44,575 bases of DNA. Source: a bacterium (GTDB taxonomy: Bacteria > Planctomycetota > J058 > JAJDCP01). The position numbers were made by a program, and so were the translations under genes. Location: assembly GCA_030428695.1 (NCBI GenBank), contig JAUIEM010000014.1, positions 1 to 44,575 of the forward strand. Reading direction: 5' to 3'. Of this stretch, positions 26,360-33,693 are shown one piece after another (the first letter of the stretch is position 1; the number at the start of each line of letters is the position of its first letter). The notes beneath the pieces were generated by a model. That model made no database searches and was not told the DNA's origin. It worked only from the letters and a program-made list of their open reading frames with translations.

Positions 26360-27513
26360 CGCCCCTCCCGATCGGCGCGCAACATGTGCTCCCGCGGCCA
26401 CGTGAACGTGAATGTGGTCCCGGACCCCTCACCGGAGGCGACCTCGATGCTCCCCCCGAGCAGCTCGACATAGCGTTTGGCCAGCGCCAGCCCGACGCCG
26501 CTGCCCTGATGTTTCCCGAAGCTCCGGAAGAGCCGGAAGATCTGCTTGCGCTGCGGCGCGGGTATGCCCGGGCCGTCGTCGTGGACGCTGAACACCAGAA
26601 GGTCCTGCTCCTTTTCGGAGCGACACCCGACGCGCACCGCTCCCTCCGCGGTGCCGTGATGCTTGAGCGCGTTGTCGACCAGATTGAGCAACACATGCCG
26701 CAGAGGCGAGCTGTAGGTGCAAAGACGCGGCCACGTGCCCTCGATCTCGATCCGCGCTCCGGTCGCCGGCCGCACCGTCGCGATCACGTCCCGGATCAGC
26801 GAATCCGTGTCGACCTCGACCCGCTGGTCCGGTCGGATGGCCGACCGGCAATACGCGAGGAGCTCGTCGATCATGGTCTGCGCCAGGTCTACGCGTTCGT
26901 CGAGAGTCGAGAAGTGCTGCCGGCTCTCATCGCCGAGGTTCTCGTCCTCCTGAATGATCCCGGACAGCGTGCGGATCGCCCGGAGGGGGGCCTTGAGGTC
27001 GTGGGACACGACCCGTGCGAACTCCTCGAGCTCGCGGTTCGCCCGCAGGAGGCCCCGGGCGTGCAGCGCGAGCTCGCGCTGCTGGCGGCGCACGCGCAGG
27101 TGCGTCGCGATGCGGACCTCGAGCTCCTCGAGCGCGCAGGGCTTGACCAGGTAGTCGACCGCGCCGCACTGGAAGCTGAGCACCTTGTCGAGGGCCTCGC
27201 CCTGCGCGCTGATGAACACGACCGGGATCGCGCGCAGCCGCGGGTGTTTCTTCAGCCGCCGGCAGACCTCGTAGCCGTCCATCTCCGGCATCCGCACGTC
27301 GAGCAAGATCAGGTCGGGCGGGTCGAGCTCGGCGGTCGCGAGCGCGAACGCCCCGTCGCGTGCGGCCCGGACGCGGTAGCCGAAGCTCGCCAGGGCGCCC
27401 GTCAGCAGCCGCAGGTTCGACGGCACGTCGTCGACGACCAGGATCTGCTCGCGCTTCTTCGCAGGAGCGCGAACCTGCGGCGCAGACGGCGCGCCCTCAC
27501 CAGGCAGTTGCAT
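26356..27513 (-). CDS. Receiver - histidine kinase (phytochrome-type HK)
   Basis: 385 residues from ATG 27513. Receiver about 22-140 with Asp72 in LLDVRMPEMDG, FISAQ and LVKP. After a coiled coil the dimerisation helix has RVVSHDLKAPLRAI with an intact His, the N box is NLVDNALKHHG, then DDGPGI and GSGVGLAL. It has the same layout as the protein at 16951, in which the His is replaced. Start overlaps the end of the MshEN-kinase gene by 17 nt and its stop overlaps the next gene by 4 nt, so its level is tied to both. Probable role: a response-regulated kinase feeding the receivers of this operon. Confidence 0.9.
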   Translation of the reverse strand: MQLPGEGAPSAPQVRAPAKKREQILVVDDVPSNLRLLTGALASFGYRVRAARDGAFALATAELDPPDLILLDVRMPEMDGYEVCRRLKKHPRLRAIPVVFISAQGEALDKVLSFQCGAVDYLVKPCALEELEVRIATHLRVRRQQRELALHARGLLRANRELEEFARVVSHDLKAPLRAIRTLSGIIQEDENLGDESRQHFSTLDERVDLAQTMIDELLAYCRSAIRPDQRVEVDTDSLIRDVIATVRPATGARIEIEGTWPRLCTYSSPLRHVLLNLVDNALKHHGTAEGAVRVGCRSEKEQDLLVFSVHDDGPGIPAPQRKQIFRLFRSFGKHQGSGVGLALAKRYVELLGGSIEVASGEGSGTTFTFTWPREHMLRADREGR

Positions 27514-29680
27514 CGATCCTGCTCCAGGTGTTGGGGTTGAAGTCGTGCGGGCGATGGGCGAAGGGCCGCAGCAGCTCGACGAGCTCGGCTCCGGTCTGGA
27601 TGCGCTGGCGCGGTTCCTTCACCAGCAATCGCTCGACGCAGCCGGCCAACGCGGGCGGCAGCTCGGGTCGCAGCCGGGACAGGGGCTGCGGCCGGTCGCC
27701 GAGGTGCTGGAGCATCACGTGGACCTTGTCACCGACGAACGGGACCGCGCCGCTCAGGAGCTCGTACAGGGTGCAGCCGAGCGCGTACAGATCGCTGCGG
27801 TGATCCGCGGTGCCGTCGGTCCAGTACTCCGGGGCCATGTAGCTCGGAGTCCCGAGCAGCAGCCCCGAACGCGTCAGGCGCTCCCGGTCGAAGCGGCTGC
27901 GGGCGAGGCCGAAGTCGCCGAGGCGGACCTCCCCCACCTCGTTGAGCAGCAGGTTCTCGGGCTTGATGTCGCGGTGGATCACGCCGCGCTCTGCCGCCGC
28001 CTGCAGGCCGGCCGCGGCCTCGAGCACGAGCTGGGCGGCAAGTCCCGCGTCGAGGGGACGGCGCGCGCGGTCGAGCAGACCGCGCACGCTCCCGCCGAAG
28101 GCGAAGGCCATCACGATGCACAGGAAGCCGCCGCCTTCGAAGACATCGTAGATCGGGATGATCGCCGGATGGTCGAGGGTCGCGAGCACCCGCGCCTCGC
28201 GCTCGAAGCGCTCGCGCAGCCGGTGCTCACCGGACCCCCGCAGCCGCAGCACCTTGAGCGCGACCTGCCGCTGCAGCCGTAGCTGCGTGGCGAGGTACAC
28301 CGTCCCCATCCCGCCGCGCCCGAGCACGCGATCGATGTGGTAGCCATCGAAGCTCGGCGCCTCCTCCTCGCGCGGCGCATGGGCCTTGCGGGGCTGCGCG
28401 ACACGGGGAACGCGGGCCTCCCGGGCCAGCGCGAAGTCGGTCGAGGCGGACGGGGCCACCATGCGCCGGGCCAGCGCGGACGGGGTGGTGATGACGACGT
28501 CGAACGCGCCGTGCGCGAGCAGGCCCTCCATCTGCACCCTGAACGGATCCGCGACGAAGAGCCGCGGGCGTTCGCCCGCTCTCGCGATCGGCACCGCGAC
28601 CTGCGCCGCCCACAGCGAAGCAGGCAGCAGGCTGAAGTCGACGCCCTCGGTCGGGATGGCGGCGCGGAAGTCGACGTCGAGGAACTCCGCCAGCTCACGG
28701 CCGAAGCGCTCGGGCTCCCAACCCAGCGGCTCGGCGAGCGCGAACAAGCCCCGGTCCGGGTCGAGCGCCAGCCGACCGGGGGGGAGCCCCTGCTTGAGCT
28801 CGAGGTGGCGCAGGAAGCCGCTGAGCCCGTACAGCGCTCCGGGGTTGTGCGCGAGCAGAGCGGCGATCAGACGGCTGCAGGTCACGGGCCGAGGGAGGGC
28901 CACGCAGCCCGTCGGCAGCTCCTCGGCCGCGGTCACCACGAGGATTCGCCGGCCGACCGCTTCCGCCGTGGCGCGCAGTCGGTCGACCACCCCTGCCGCA
29001 AAGGACGACCCGAGCAGGCAGTCGTCGCACAGGATGGCCTCGGGCGTCTGGAACTCGATCATCTCGACTGCCTGCTGCGGGGTCAGCACGCGGATCGGTT
29101 CGAGGCTGAGGGAACGCAGCCAGGGGACGAGGCGCTGCCAGCTCGACTCATCCGCGAAGAGGCCGACGACGACCCGATGCTCGGTCAGGGCCAGGGTGTC
29201 CTCCCCCGGGCTCGGGCCGCGACCGCCGCGCGCCTCTGCCAGAACGCCGGCGAGCGCGTGCTCGAGGGACGCGGGAGTCAGCTCCTCGCGCAGCAGGACG
29301 TCCGCCGCGCCGGCACGGATCAGCCGCGCGGCACCGGTCGGCGCGCCCCCACACAGCACGACGACCGGGATGCGCAGCTTCGGGGCCGGCGGAGGCCCCT
29401 CGGGCAGCTCGGAGAATGCCGGCAGGGCCGCGGGAGGAAGCGGCCCGGCCGTGCCCGATGGCACCTCCCGCAGCGCGGCGAAGAGCGCATCCGCCGCGTC
29501 GGCGAGCTCGTCGGACAGGACGACACAGGCGAAGGGCTCCCGCGCGAGCGACGACAGCGCCGCCTCAACCGTCGCGACGCCCTGCGCGCGCCCTCCCCGG
29601 CCGAGCGTCTGCAAGGCGGCGTTCAGCGCCCGGAGGTCGCCCGCGTGGGGACTGACGACGAGGACCTGCGCGTCGCTCAT
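27497..29680 (-). CDS. Two degenerate receivers - MshEN-like domain - Ser/Thr kinase
   Basis: 727 residues from ATG 29680 (ATGA overlap with the upstream gene). Residues 1-150 and 165-280 are receiver-like but dead: the acidic pair is SP, the phospho-Asp position is Ser in CVVLSDEL, and Lys is Arg in VLLREEL. Residues about 305-408 resemble the MshEN/GspE N-terminal fold (helical part, then SLLPASLWAAQVAVPIAR and LFVADPF), a module known in PilB/GspE-type ATPases and in some cases binding c-di-GMP. Residues 447-705 are a Hanks kinase with GRGGMGTVY, Lys476, HRDIKPEN (Asp571), DFG and GTPSYMAPE. It sits among pilT-family genes and histidine kinases, suggesting that it links the pilus motor or c-di-GMP state to protein phosphorylation (inference). 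Confidence 0.85.
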   Translation of the reverse strand: MSDAQVLVVSPHAGDLRALNAALQTLGRGGRAQGVATVEAALSSLAREPFACVVLSDELADAADALFAALREVPSGTAGPLPPAALPAFSELPEGPPPAPKLRIPVVVLCGGAPTGAARLIRAGAADVLLREELTPASLEHALAGVLAEARGGRGPSPGEDTLALTEHRVVVGLFADESSWQRLVPWLRSLSLEPIRVLTPQQAVEMIEFQTPEAILCDDCLLGSSFAAGVVDRLRATAEAVGRRILVVTAAEELPTGCVALPRPVTCSRLIAALLAHNPGALYGLSGFLRHLELKQGLPPGRLALDPDRGLFALAEPLGWEPERFGRELAEFLDVDFRAAIPTEGVDFSLLPASLWAAQVAVPIARAGERPRLFVADPFRVQMEGLLAHGAFDVVITTPSALARRMVAPSASTDFALAREARVPRVAQPRKAHAPREEEAPSFDGYHIDRVLGRGGMGTVYLATQLRLQRQVALKVLRLRGSGEHRLRERFEREARVLATLDHPAIIPIYDVFEGGGFLCIVMAFAFGGSVRGLLDRARRPLDAGLAAQLVLEAAAGLQAAAERGVIHRDIKPENLLLNEVGEVRLGDFGLARSRFDRERLTRSGLLLGTPSYMAPEYWTDGTADHRSDLYALGCTLYELLSGAVPFVGDKVHVMLQHLGDRPQPLSRLRPELPPALAGCVERLLVKEPRQRIQTGAELVELLRPFAHRPHDFNPNTWSRIDATAW

Positions 29681-30987
29681 CCGCCCACCTCCTGCAGGCA
29701 CAGCTGCAGCGCGCGGGCGACTTCGGAGCCCGCGTGGAAACGGTGCTCTGGCTCCTTCGCGAGCAGCTTCACGACCACCTCCTCGACCCGCCGGGGAACC
29801 TCGGGCCGGTGGCTGCTGACACGCGGTGGCGGCGTGTGCAGGTGCTCGCGCATCGCGTCCGCCGACGACTGCGTCGGAAAGGGGACGTCGCCCGTCAACA
29901 GCTCGAAGAGCGTACAGCCGAGCGCGTACAGGTCGCTGCGCGGATCCTTCGGCAGCTCGTCGCTCCACTGTTCGGGCGCCATGTAGGCCGCCGACCCGAA
30001 GACGATCCCCGGCGCGGTGTTCAGCGCGGCGTTCCGGCTCAGCTTCGCGAGACCGAAGTCGGCGATCTTCGCCTGACCCGTGCTGCTGAGCAGGATGTTC
30101 GCCGGCTTGACGTCGCGGTGGACGATGCCGGCACGAGCGGCGACCTGCAGCCCCAGGGCGCAGTCGCGGGCGATGGTCAGCGCGCGCCGCAGGGGCAGGC
30201 GGCCGTGACGCTTCAGCAGGGCCTCGACGCTGCCTCCGGCGGCGAACGCCATCACGATGCAGGTGTAGCCGCGATGGCTGAACAGATCGAAGATCGGCAC
30301 GAAGAAGGGGCTGTCGAAGCCGGCGAGGATGAAGGCCTCCTGCTTGAAGCGCTCCATCATCTCCTTGTCGCGGGCGAGCAATGGCGCGAGCACCTTGATC
30401 GCGACCTTGCGCTGCAGGCTGCACTGGGTGGCCTCGAACACCGCGGCCATCGCTCCGCTGCCGAGCCTGCCCTCGATCTGGTAGCCACGGATCTCACCGG
30501 TGAAGGTCTCGACCCAGTTCCCGGTCAGCAGGCCCGAGGCCGGAACCGTCGCCAGCGGCGGCCGCCGCGTGCGGCGGCGCCCTGGCGAGCGTTGCCGGGC
30601 GAGCCCGAACTCGACCGCCTGGCACAGGGTGCGCCGGGAGAGCTGGTCTTTGGGCAGGTAGTCCTCTGCCCCATGCTCGAGCAGCTTGACCGCCCGATGG
30701 TCCGCGTCGACCCCGGTCAGCACGATCGCGACCGGCGGCTTGCGGAGCTGCGAGAGGTGGCGCAGGAAGGCGAAGGCGTCGCCGTCGGCCAGGTGGAACT
30801 CGAGCAGCACGCACGCGAACCGCTCGCTCGAGAGCGCCTCGATCGCGGCCGCGATGCTCTCGACCTCGACGAAGTCGTAGCGCTTCTCGACGGCGAGGTA
30901 GCGGATCGCAGTGCGCCGATCGATCACGTCCTGATCGACGAGCAGGATGCGCTCGCGGGGCTCGCCGTTCCTTCGCATCCTTTCCAT
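29677..30987 (-). CDS. Receiver - Ser/Thr kinase fusion with Glu at the phospho-Asp position
   Basis: 436 residues from ATG 30987, sharing one base with the upstream stop (TGATG). Receiver 12-130: VDQD instead of the acidic triplet, Glu63 in VLLEFHLADGD where its paralog at 39277 has Asp, with Thr91 in VLTG and Lys113 in YLPKD retained. Kinase about 168-430: GSGAMAAVF loop (third Gly is Ala), Lys198 in VAIK, HRDVKPAN (Asp292), DFG (Asp310), GSAAYMAPEQ. Glu at this position often mimics phosphorylation, so the receiver may be locked in one state (inference). It directly follows a PilT-family gene, a position that points to control of, or by, pilus retraction. Confidence 0.88.
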   Translation of the reverse strand: MERMRRNGEPRERILLVDQDVIDRRTAIRYLAVEKRYDFVEVESIAAAIEALSSERFACVLLEFHLADGDAFAFLRHLSQLRKPPVAIVLTGVDADHRAVKLLEHGAEDYLPKDQLSRRTLCQAVEFGLARQRSPGRRRTRRPPLATVPASGLLTGNWVETFTGEIRGYQIEGRLGSGAMAAVFEATQCSLQRKVAIKVLAPLLARDKEMMERFKQEAFILAGFDSPFFVPIFDLFSHRGYTCIVMAFAAGGSVEALLKRHGRLPLRRALTIARDCALGLQVAARAGIVHRDVKPANILLSSTGQAKIADFGLAKLSRNAALNTAPGIVFGSAAYMAPEQWSDELPKDPRSDLYALGCTLFELLTGDVPFPTQSSADAMREHLHTPPPRVSSHRPEVPRRVEEVVVKLLAKEPEHRFHAGSEVARALQLCLQEVGG

Positions 30988-32138
30988 CAGAGCATCCGTA
31001 GCTCGAGGTTGTCGTTGCCGGAGGACCTGTCGTCGACGTAGACCTTGCTCCGCCGCAGCCGCATCTTGAGCTGCGCGATGCTGTCGGCGTGAGGCAGCGC
31101 GTCGGCGAGCTGCAGGGAGCGCGACTCGATCAGCGCGACCAGCGCGTCCTCGAAGGTCTGCATGTCCGAGCTGCCGCTGACCTCGGCCATGTAGCTGCGC
31201 AGGCCGTTGAGATCCTTGCGCACGATCAGCTCCCGCGCCCGGGGCGTCGGGGTCAGGATCTCGAGGGCGGCGAAGCGGCGCTTGCGGAGCGGGCTGAGGA
31301 TCAGCCGCTGGGCGACGATGCCGACGAGCTCGTGGGCGAGGTGGGCGAGCACCCGCTCCTGCCGCTCTTCGGCGAACAACGCGCAGAAGCGCTCGAGGGC
31401 CCGCACCGTATCCGGGGCGTGGAGGGTGCTGAGCACCAGATGCCCGGTCTCGGAGATGCGCAACACCGCCTCGGCCGTCTCGCTGTCGCGGACCTCGCCG
31501 ATCAGCACCACGGACGGGGCCTGACGCAGGACGCTCTTGAGGCCGTCGGCGTAGGACAGCGTGTCGGTGCCGAGCTCGCGCTGGCTGATCACGCTGCGCC
31601 GCGGGCGGTGGACGAACTCGATCGGATCCTCGATCGTCACGATGTGGCCCGAGCGCTTGCGGTTCCGGTGATCGATCATCGCCGCCAGGGTCGTCGACTT
31701 GCCCGAGCCGGTCGCTCCGACCACGAGCAGCAGGCCGCGGTTGAGCACGGCGAGCTTGCTCAGGATCGCCGGCAGCCCGAGCTCGTCGAAGCTCGGGATC
31801 GAGGTGCGCAGACGACGCGCGACGAAGGCCAGATGGCCGCGCTCGCGGTAGACGTTGACGCGGAAGCGGGCGTCGGTCGACAGCTCGAGGGCGAGGTCGA
31901 GCTCGGGACGCTCGTCGAGCTTGCGCGCCTGGGCCGGGCTGAGCATGCCCTGGACGAGCGCGGCGAGATGGCGGGGTCGCAAGGGGGCCTCGCCGAGCGC
32001 CTGCAGATCTCCGCGCACGTTGACCGTCGGGGGGCTGCCGACGACGGCGTACAGGTCCGAGCCGTCGAGAGTGACGGTCTTCTCCAGCCACGCGCGGAGC
32101 TCCTTGCTGCCGATGCCTCTGTTCACGATTCCCTTCAT
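30987..32138 (-). CDS. PilT/PilU-family retraction ATPase
   Basis: 383 residues from the ATG at 32138, chosen for family-typical length; the frame is open to a GTG at 32243 but that stretch is part of a folded-RNA candidate. Motifs: GSDLYAVVG, Walker A GATGSGKS (Lys147), IEDPIEF, VVLIGEVRD and STLHAPD. It belongs to the hexameric ATPases that depolymerise type IV pili. It is more divergent than the PilT encoded upstream and its C-terminal PilT signature is weak, so it may be the PilU-like accessory motor. Its stop shares a base with the receiver-kinase start. Confidence 0.88.
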   Translation of the reverse strand: MKGIVNRGIGSKELRAWLEKTVTLDGSDLYAVVGSPPTVNVRGDLQALGEAPLRPRHLAALVQGMLSPAQARKLDERPELDLALELSTDARFRVNVYRERGHLAFVARRLRTSIPSFDELGLPAILSKLAVLNRGLLLVVGATGSGKSTTLAAMIDHRNRKRSGHIVTIEDPIEFVHRPRRSVISQRELGTDTLSYADGLKSVLRQAPSVVLIGEVRDSETAEAVLRISETGHLVLSTLHAPDTVRALERFCALFAEERQERVLAHLAHELVGIVAQRLILSPLRKRRFAALEILTPTPRARELIVRKDLNGLRSYMAEVSGSSDMQTFEDALVALIESRSLQLADALPHADSIAQLKMRLRRSKVYVDDRSSGNDNLELRML

Positions 32139-32182
32139 TCCGTTCGATGCACCGGACTTCCTGCTACGGACCCGGATGCCGC

Positions 32183-32280
32183 AGATCTCGGACACTTCGA
32201 GCCTGTGCGCTGCGCACCTGGGGACGTGTGCCACCCATGACACACGGCGCCGCTGCTCGAGGACTCGAAGTGCCCGATCT
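32183..32280 (-). promoter_or_regulatory. Folded-RNA candidate in the leader of the second pilT-family gene
   Basis: In the 180-nt gap between the two pilT-family genes, CACTTCGAG (32193-32201) pairs with CTCGAAGTG (32264-32272), extended outward by GG/CC and AGATC/GATCT after a small bulge. Inside are two further hairpins: GTGCG-CTG-CGCAC (32205-32217) and CGTGTG/CACACG (32225-32230 with 32241-32246). This makes a closed three-way junction upstream of the ATG. The conserved bases of the c-di-GMP-I riboswitch are not seen. Function is unknown; leader control, an mRNA processing site or a protein target are possible. Confidence 0.45.
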
Positions 32281-32309
32281 CAAGCGGCCTCCGGGCCCTC
32301 GCAACGAAT

Positions 32310-32327
32310 CCCGGTGAGTCAACCGGG
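32310..32327 (-). other. Hairpin carrying the pilT stop codon in its loop
   Basis: CCCGGT (32310-32315) pairs with ACCGGG (32322-32327) around a 6-nt loop that includes the TGA of the upstream pilT (32319-32321). No T-run follows on the minus strand, so it is not a standard terminator; it may stabilise the 3' end or affect termination and reading into the next gene. Confidence 0.4.
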
Positions 32328-33692
32328 TTCCCGCTTGCGCTGCGTCCGTCCCTCGCGGCTGCGGCGCGTGGCGCTGCGCCCTCCACGCAAGGCGTGCTCG
32401 GTGCGATCGGCGCGCGCGTCCGTTTCGTCCGCCTCCCGCCGGCCCCCGCGCAGGACGTGCTCGGTGCGGTCGGCCCGCGTCCCGCCGTCGAGGGGTTGCC
32501 CACGGTAGAGAGAGCCGCGTCCTCGCTCCTGCAGGCGCTTTCGCTCCCGCTGCCGGTCACGCTCTTCCTCCTCCCACTGCTTCCGCAAGGTGCGCGCCCG
32601 GCTCCCCTGCTTCTCCGCCGGCTCAGGCGCGAGCCGCTTGCGGCTGAGGCCGAGCGACGCGAGCTGGACGTCGGCGACCTCCTGGGTGATCTTCCGCGCC
32701 GCGGCGAGCCGGGTCAGGGACTGCTCGAGGCTGCACATGCCGTACTTCCGCCCGGTCTGGATCGCGCTCGGGATCTGGACCGTCTTGCCTTCGCGGATCA
32801 GCGCGCGCACCGCCGGGGTCGCGATCAGGATCTCGAACGCCGCGCAGCGCCCCCCGCCGATCTTCTCGAGCAGCACCTGGGAGATGATCGCCTGCAGCGA
32901 GCCGGCGAACTGCGCCCGGATCTGGTCCTGCTCGCCGGACGGGAACACGTTGACGATGCGCTCGACGGTCTGCGCCGCGCTCTGCGTGTGCAGGGTGCTG
33001 AGCACGAGGTGACCGGTCTCGGCGCAGGTGATCGCGAGGGAGATCGTCTCGAGGTCGCGCATCTCGCCGACCAGGATGACGTCGGGATCCTCGCGCAGCG
33101 CCGCCCGCAGCGCGTTGTTGAAAGAGAGCGTGTGGACTCCGAGCTCGCGCTGATTGACCATGCACGCGCGCGGCGGGTGGACGAACTCGATCGGGTCCTC
33201 GATGGTGATGATGTGGCCGTTCCGGGTGCGGTTGATCTCGTCGAGCATCACCGCGAGCGTCGTCGACTTGCCGGAGCCGGTCGGCCCGGTGACGAGCACC
33301 AGACCCTTCTCGAGCGTCGTGAGCTCCTGCACGACCTCCGGAAGCCCGAGCTTCTCGAAGGAGGGGATCGTGCTCGAGATCACCCTGAACACGGCCGCGA
33401 TTCCGCGGCTCTGGAAGAAGATATTGCCGCGGAAGCGGGTACCTTCCGCCAGGCTGAGCGCGAAGTCGAGCTCCTTGTGCTCTTCGAGCTGTTGCTGCTG
33501 CGTCTCGTTGAGCACGTCGAACAGCAACCGCCGCAGCGTGTCGCCATCGAAGCGCAGCGGCCGCTCGGACCCCGGCGAGGAGAGCTTGTGGGTCGCGCCG
33601 TGTTGGCGGAGCATCGCCGGTGCATCCGCGCTGAGGTGCAGGTCGGAGCCGCCGACCCGTTTGGCATAGGAGAGCAGGGCAGGCAGATCCAT
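32319..33692 (-). CDS. pilT: PilT retraction ATPase with repeat-bearing basic tail
   Basis: 457 residues from ATG 33692, 1 nt after the upstream stop. The first 350 residues are a canonical PilT: GGSDLHLS, Walker A GPTGSGKS (Lys142), IEDPIEFVH, DVILVGEMRD, STLHTQS and the C-terminal PilT block VRALIREGKTVQIPSAIQ. The last 100 residues are an Arg/Glu-rich tail not found in ordinary PilT (about 345 residues); it contains two copies of ADRTEH(V/A)LRGGR 21 residues apart. It drives pilus retraction at the inner membrane; the tail may bind nucleic acid, another motor subunit or the kinase encoded downstream (inference). Confidence 0.93.
   Translation of the reverse strand: MDLPALLSYAKRVGGSDLHLSADAPAMLRQHGATHKLSSPGSERPLRFDGDTLRRLLFDVLNETQQQQLEEHKELDFALSLAEGTRFRGNIFFQSRGIAAVFRVISSTIPSFEKLGLPEVVQELTTLEKGLVLVTGPTGSGKSTTLAVMLDEINRTRNGHIITIEDPIEFVHPPRACMVNQRELGVHTLSFNNALRAALREDPDVILVGEMRDLETISLAITCAETGHLVLSTLHTQSAAQTVERIVNVFPSGEQDQIRAQFAGSLQAIISQVLLEKIGGGRCAAFEILIATPAVRALIREGKTVQIPSAIQTGRKYGMCSLEQSLTRLAAARKITQEVADVQLASLGLSRKRLAPEPAEKQGSRARTLRKQWEEEERDRQRERKRLQERGRGSLYRGQPLDGGTRADRTEHVLRGGRREADETDARADRTEHALRGGRSATRRSREGRTQRKREPG
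32376..32479 (-). repeat. Two-copy 63-bp repeat in the pilT tail
   Basis: GTGCTCGGTGCG (plus-strand view) lies at 32394-32405 and 32457-32468, with flanking similarity of about 40 nt on each copy (32376-32415 and 32440-32479). The period is 63 nt, or 21 codons, and the copies encode ADRTEHALRGGR and ADRTEHVLRGGR. Confidence 0.7.
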
Positions 33693-33693
33693 C

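Noticed and set aside
19451..26473. Several long plus-strand open frames opposite the hybrid kinases
   Set aside because: Antisense to complete histidine kinase domains; compositional shadows only.
32139..32243. Longer N-terminus of the second pilT-family gene from GTG 32243
   Set aside because: The extra 35 residues have no family match, there is no ribosome site, and the DNA forms a structured-RNA candidate.
32183..32280. c-di-GMP-I riboswitch
   Set aside because: A three-way junction is possible, but the conserved loop and junction bases of that class were not found.
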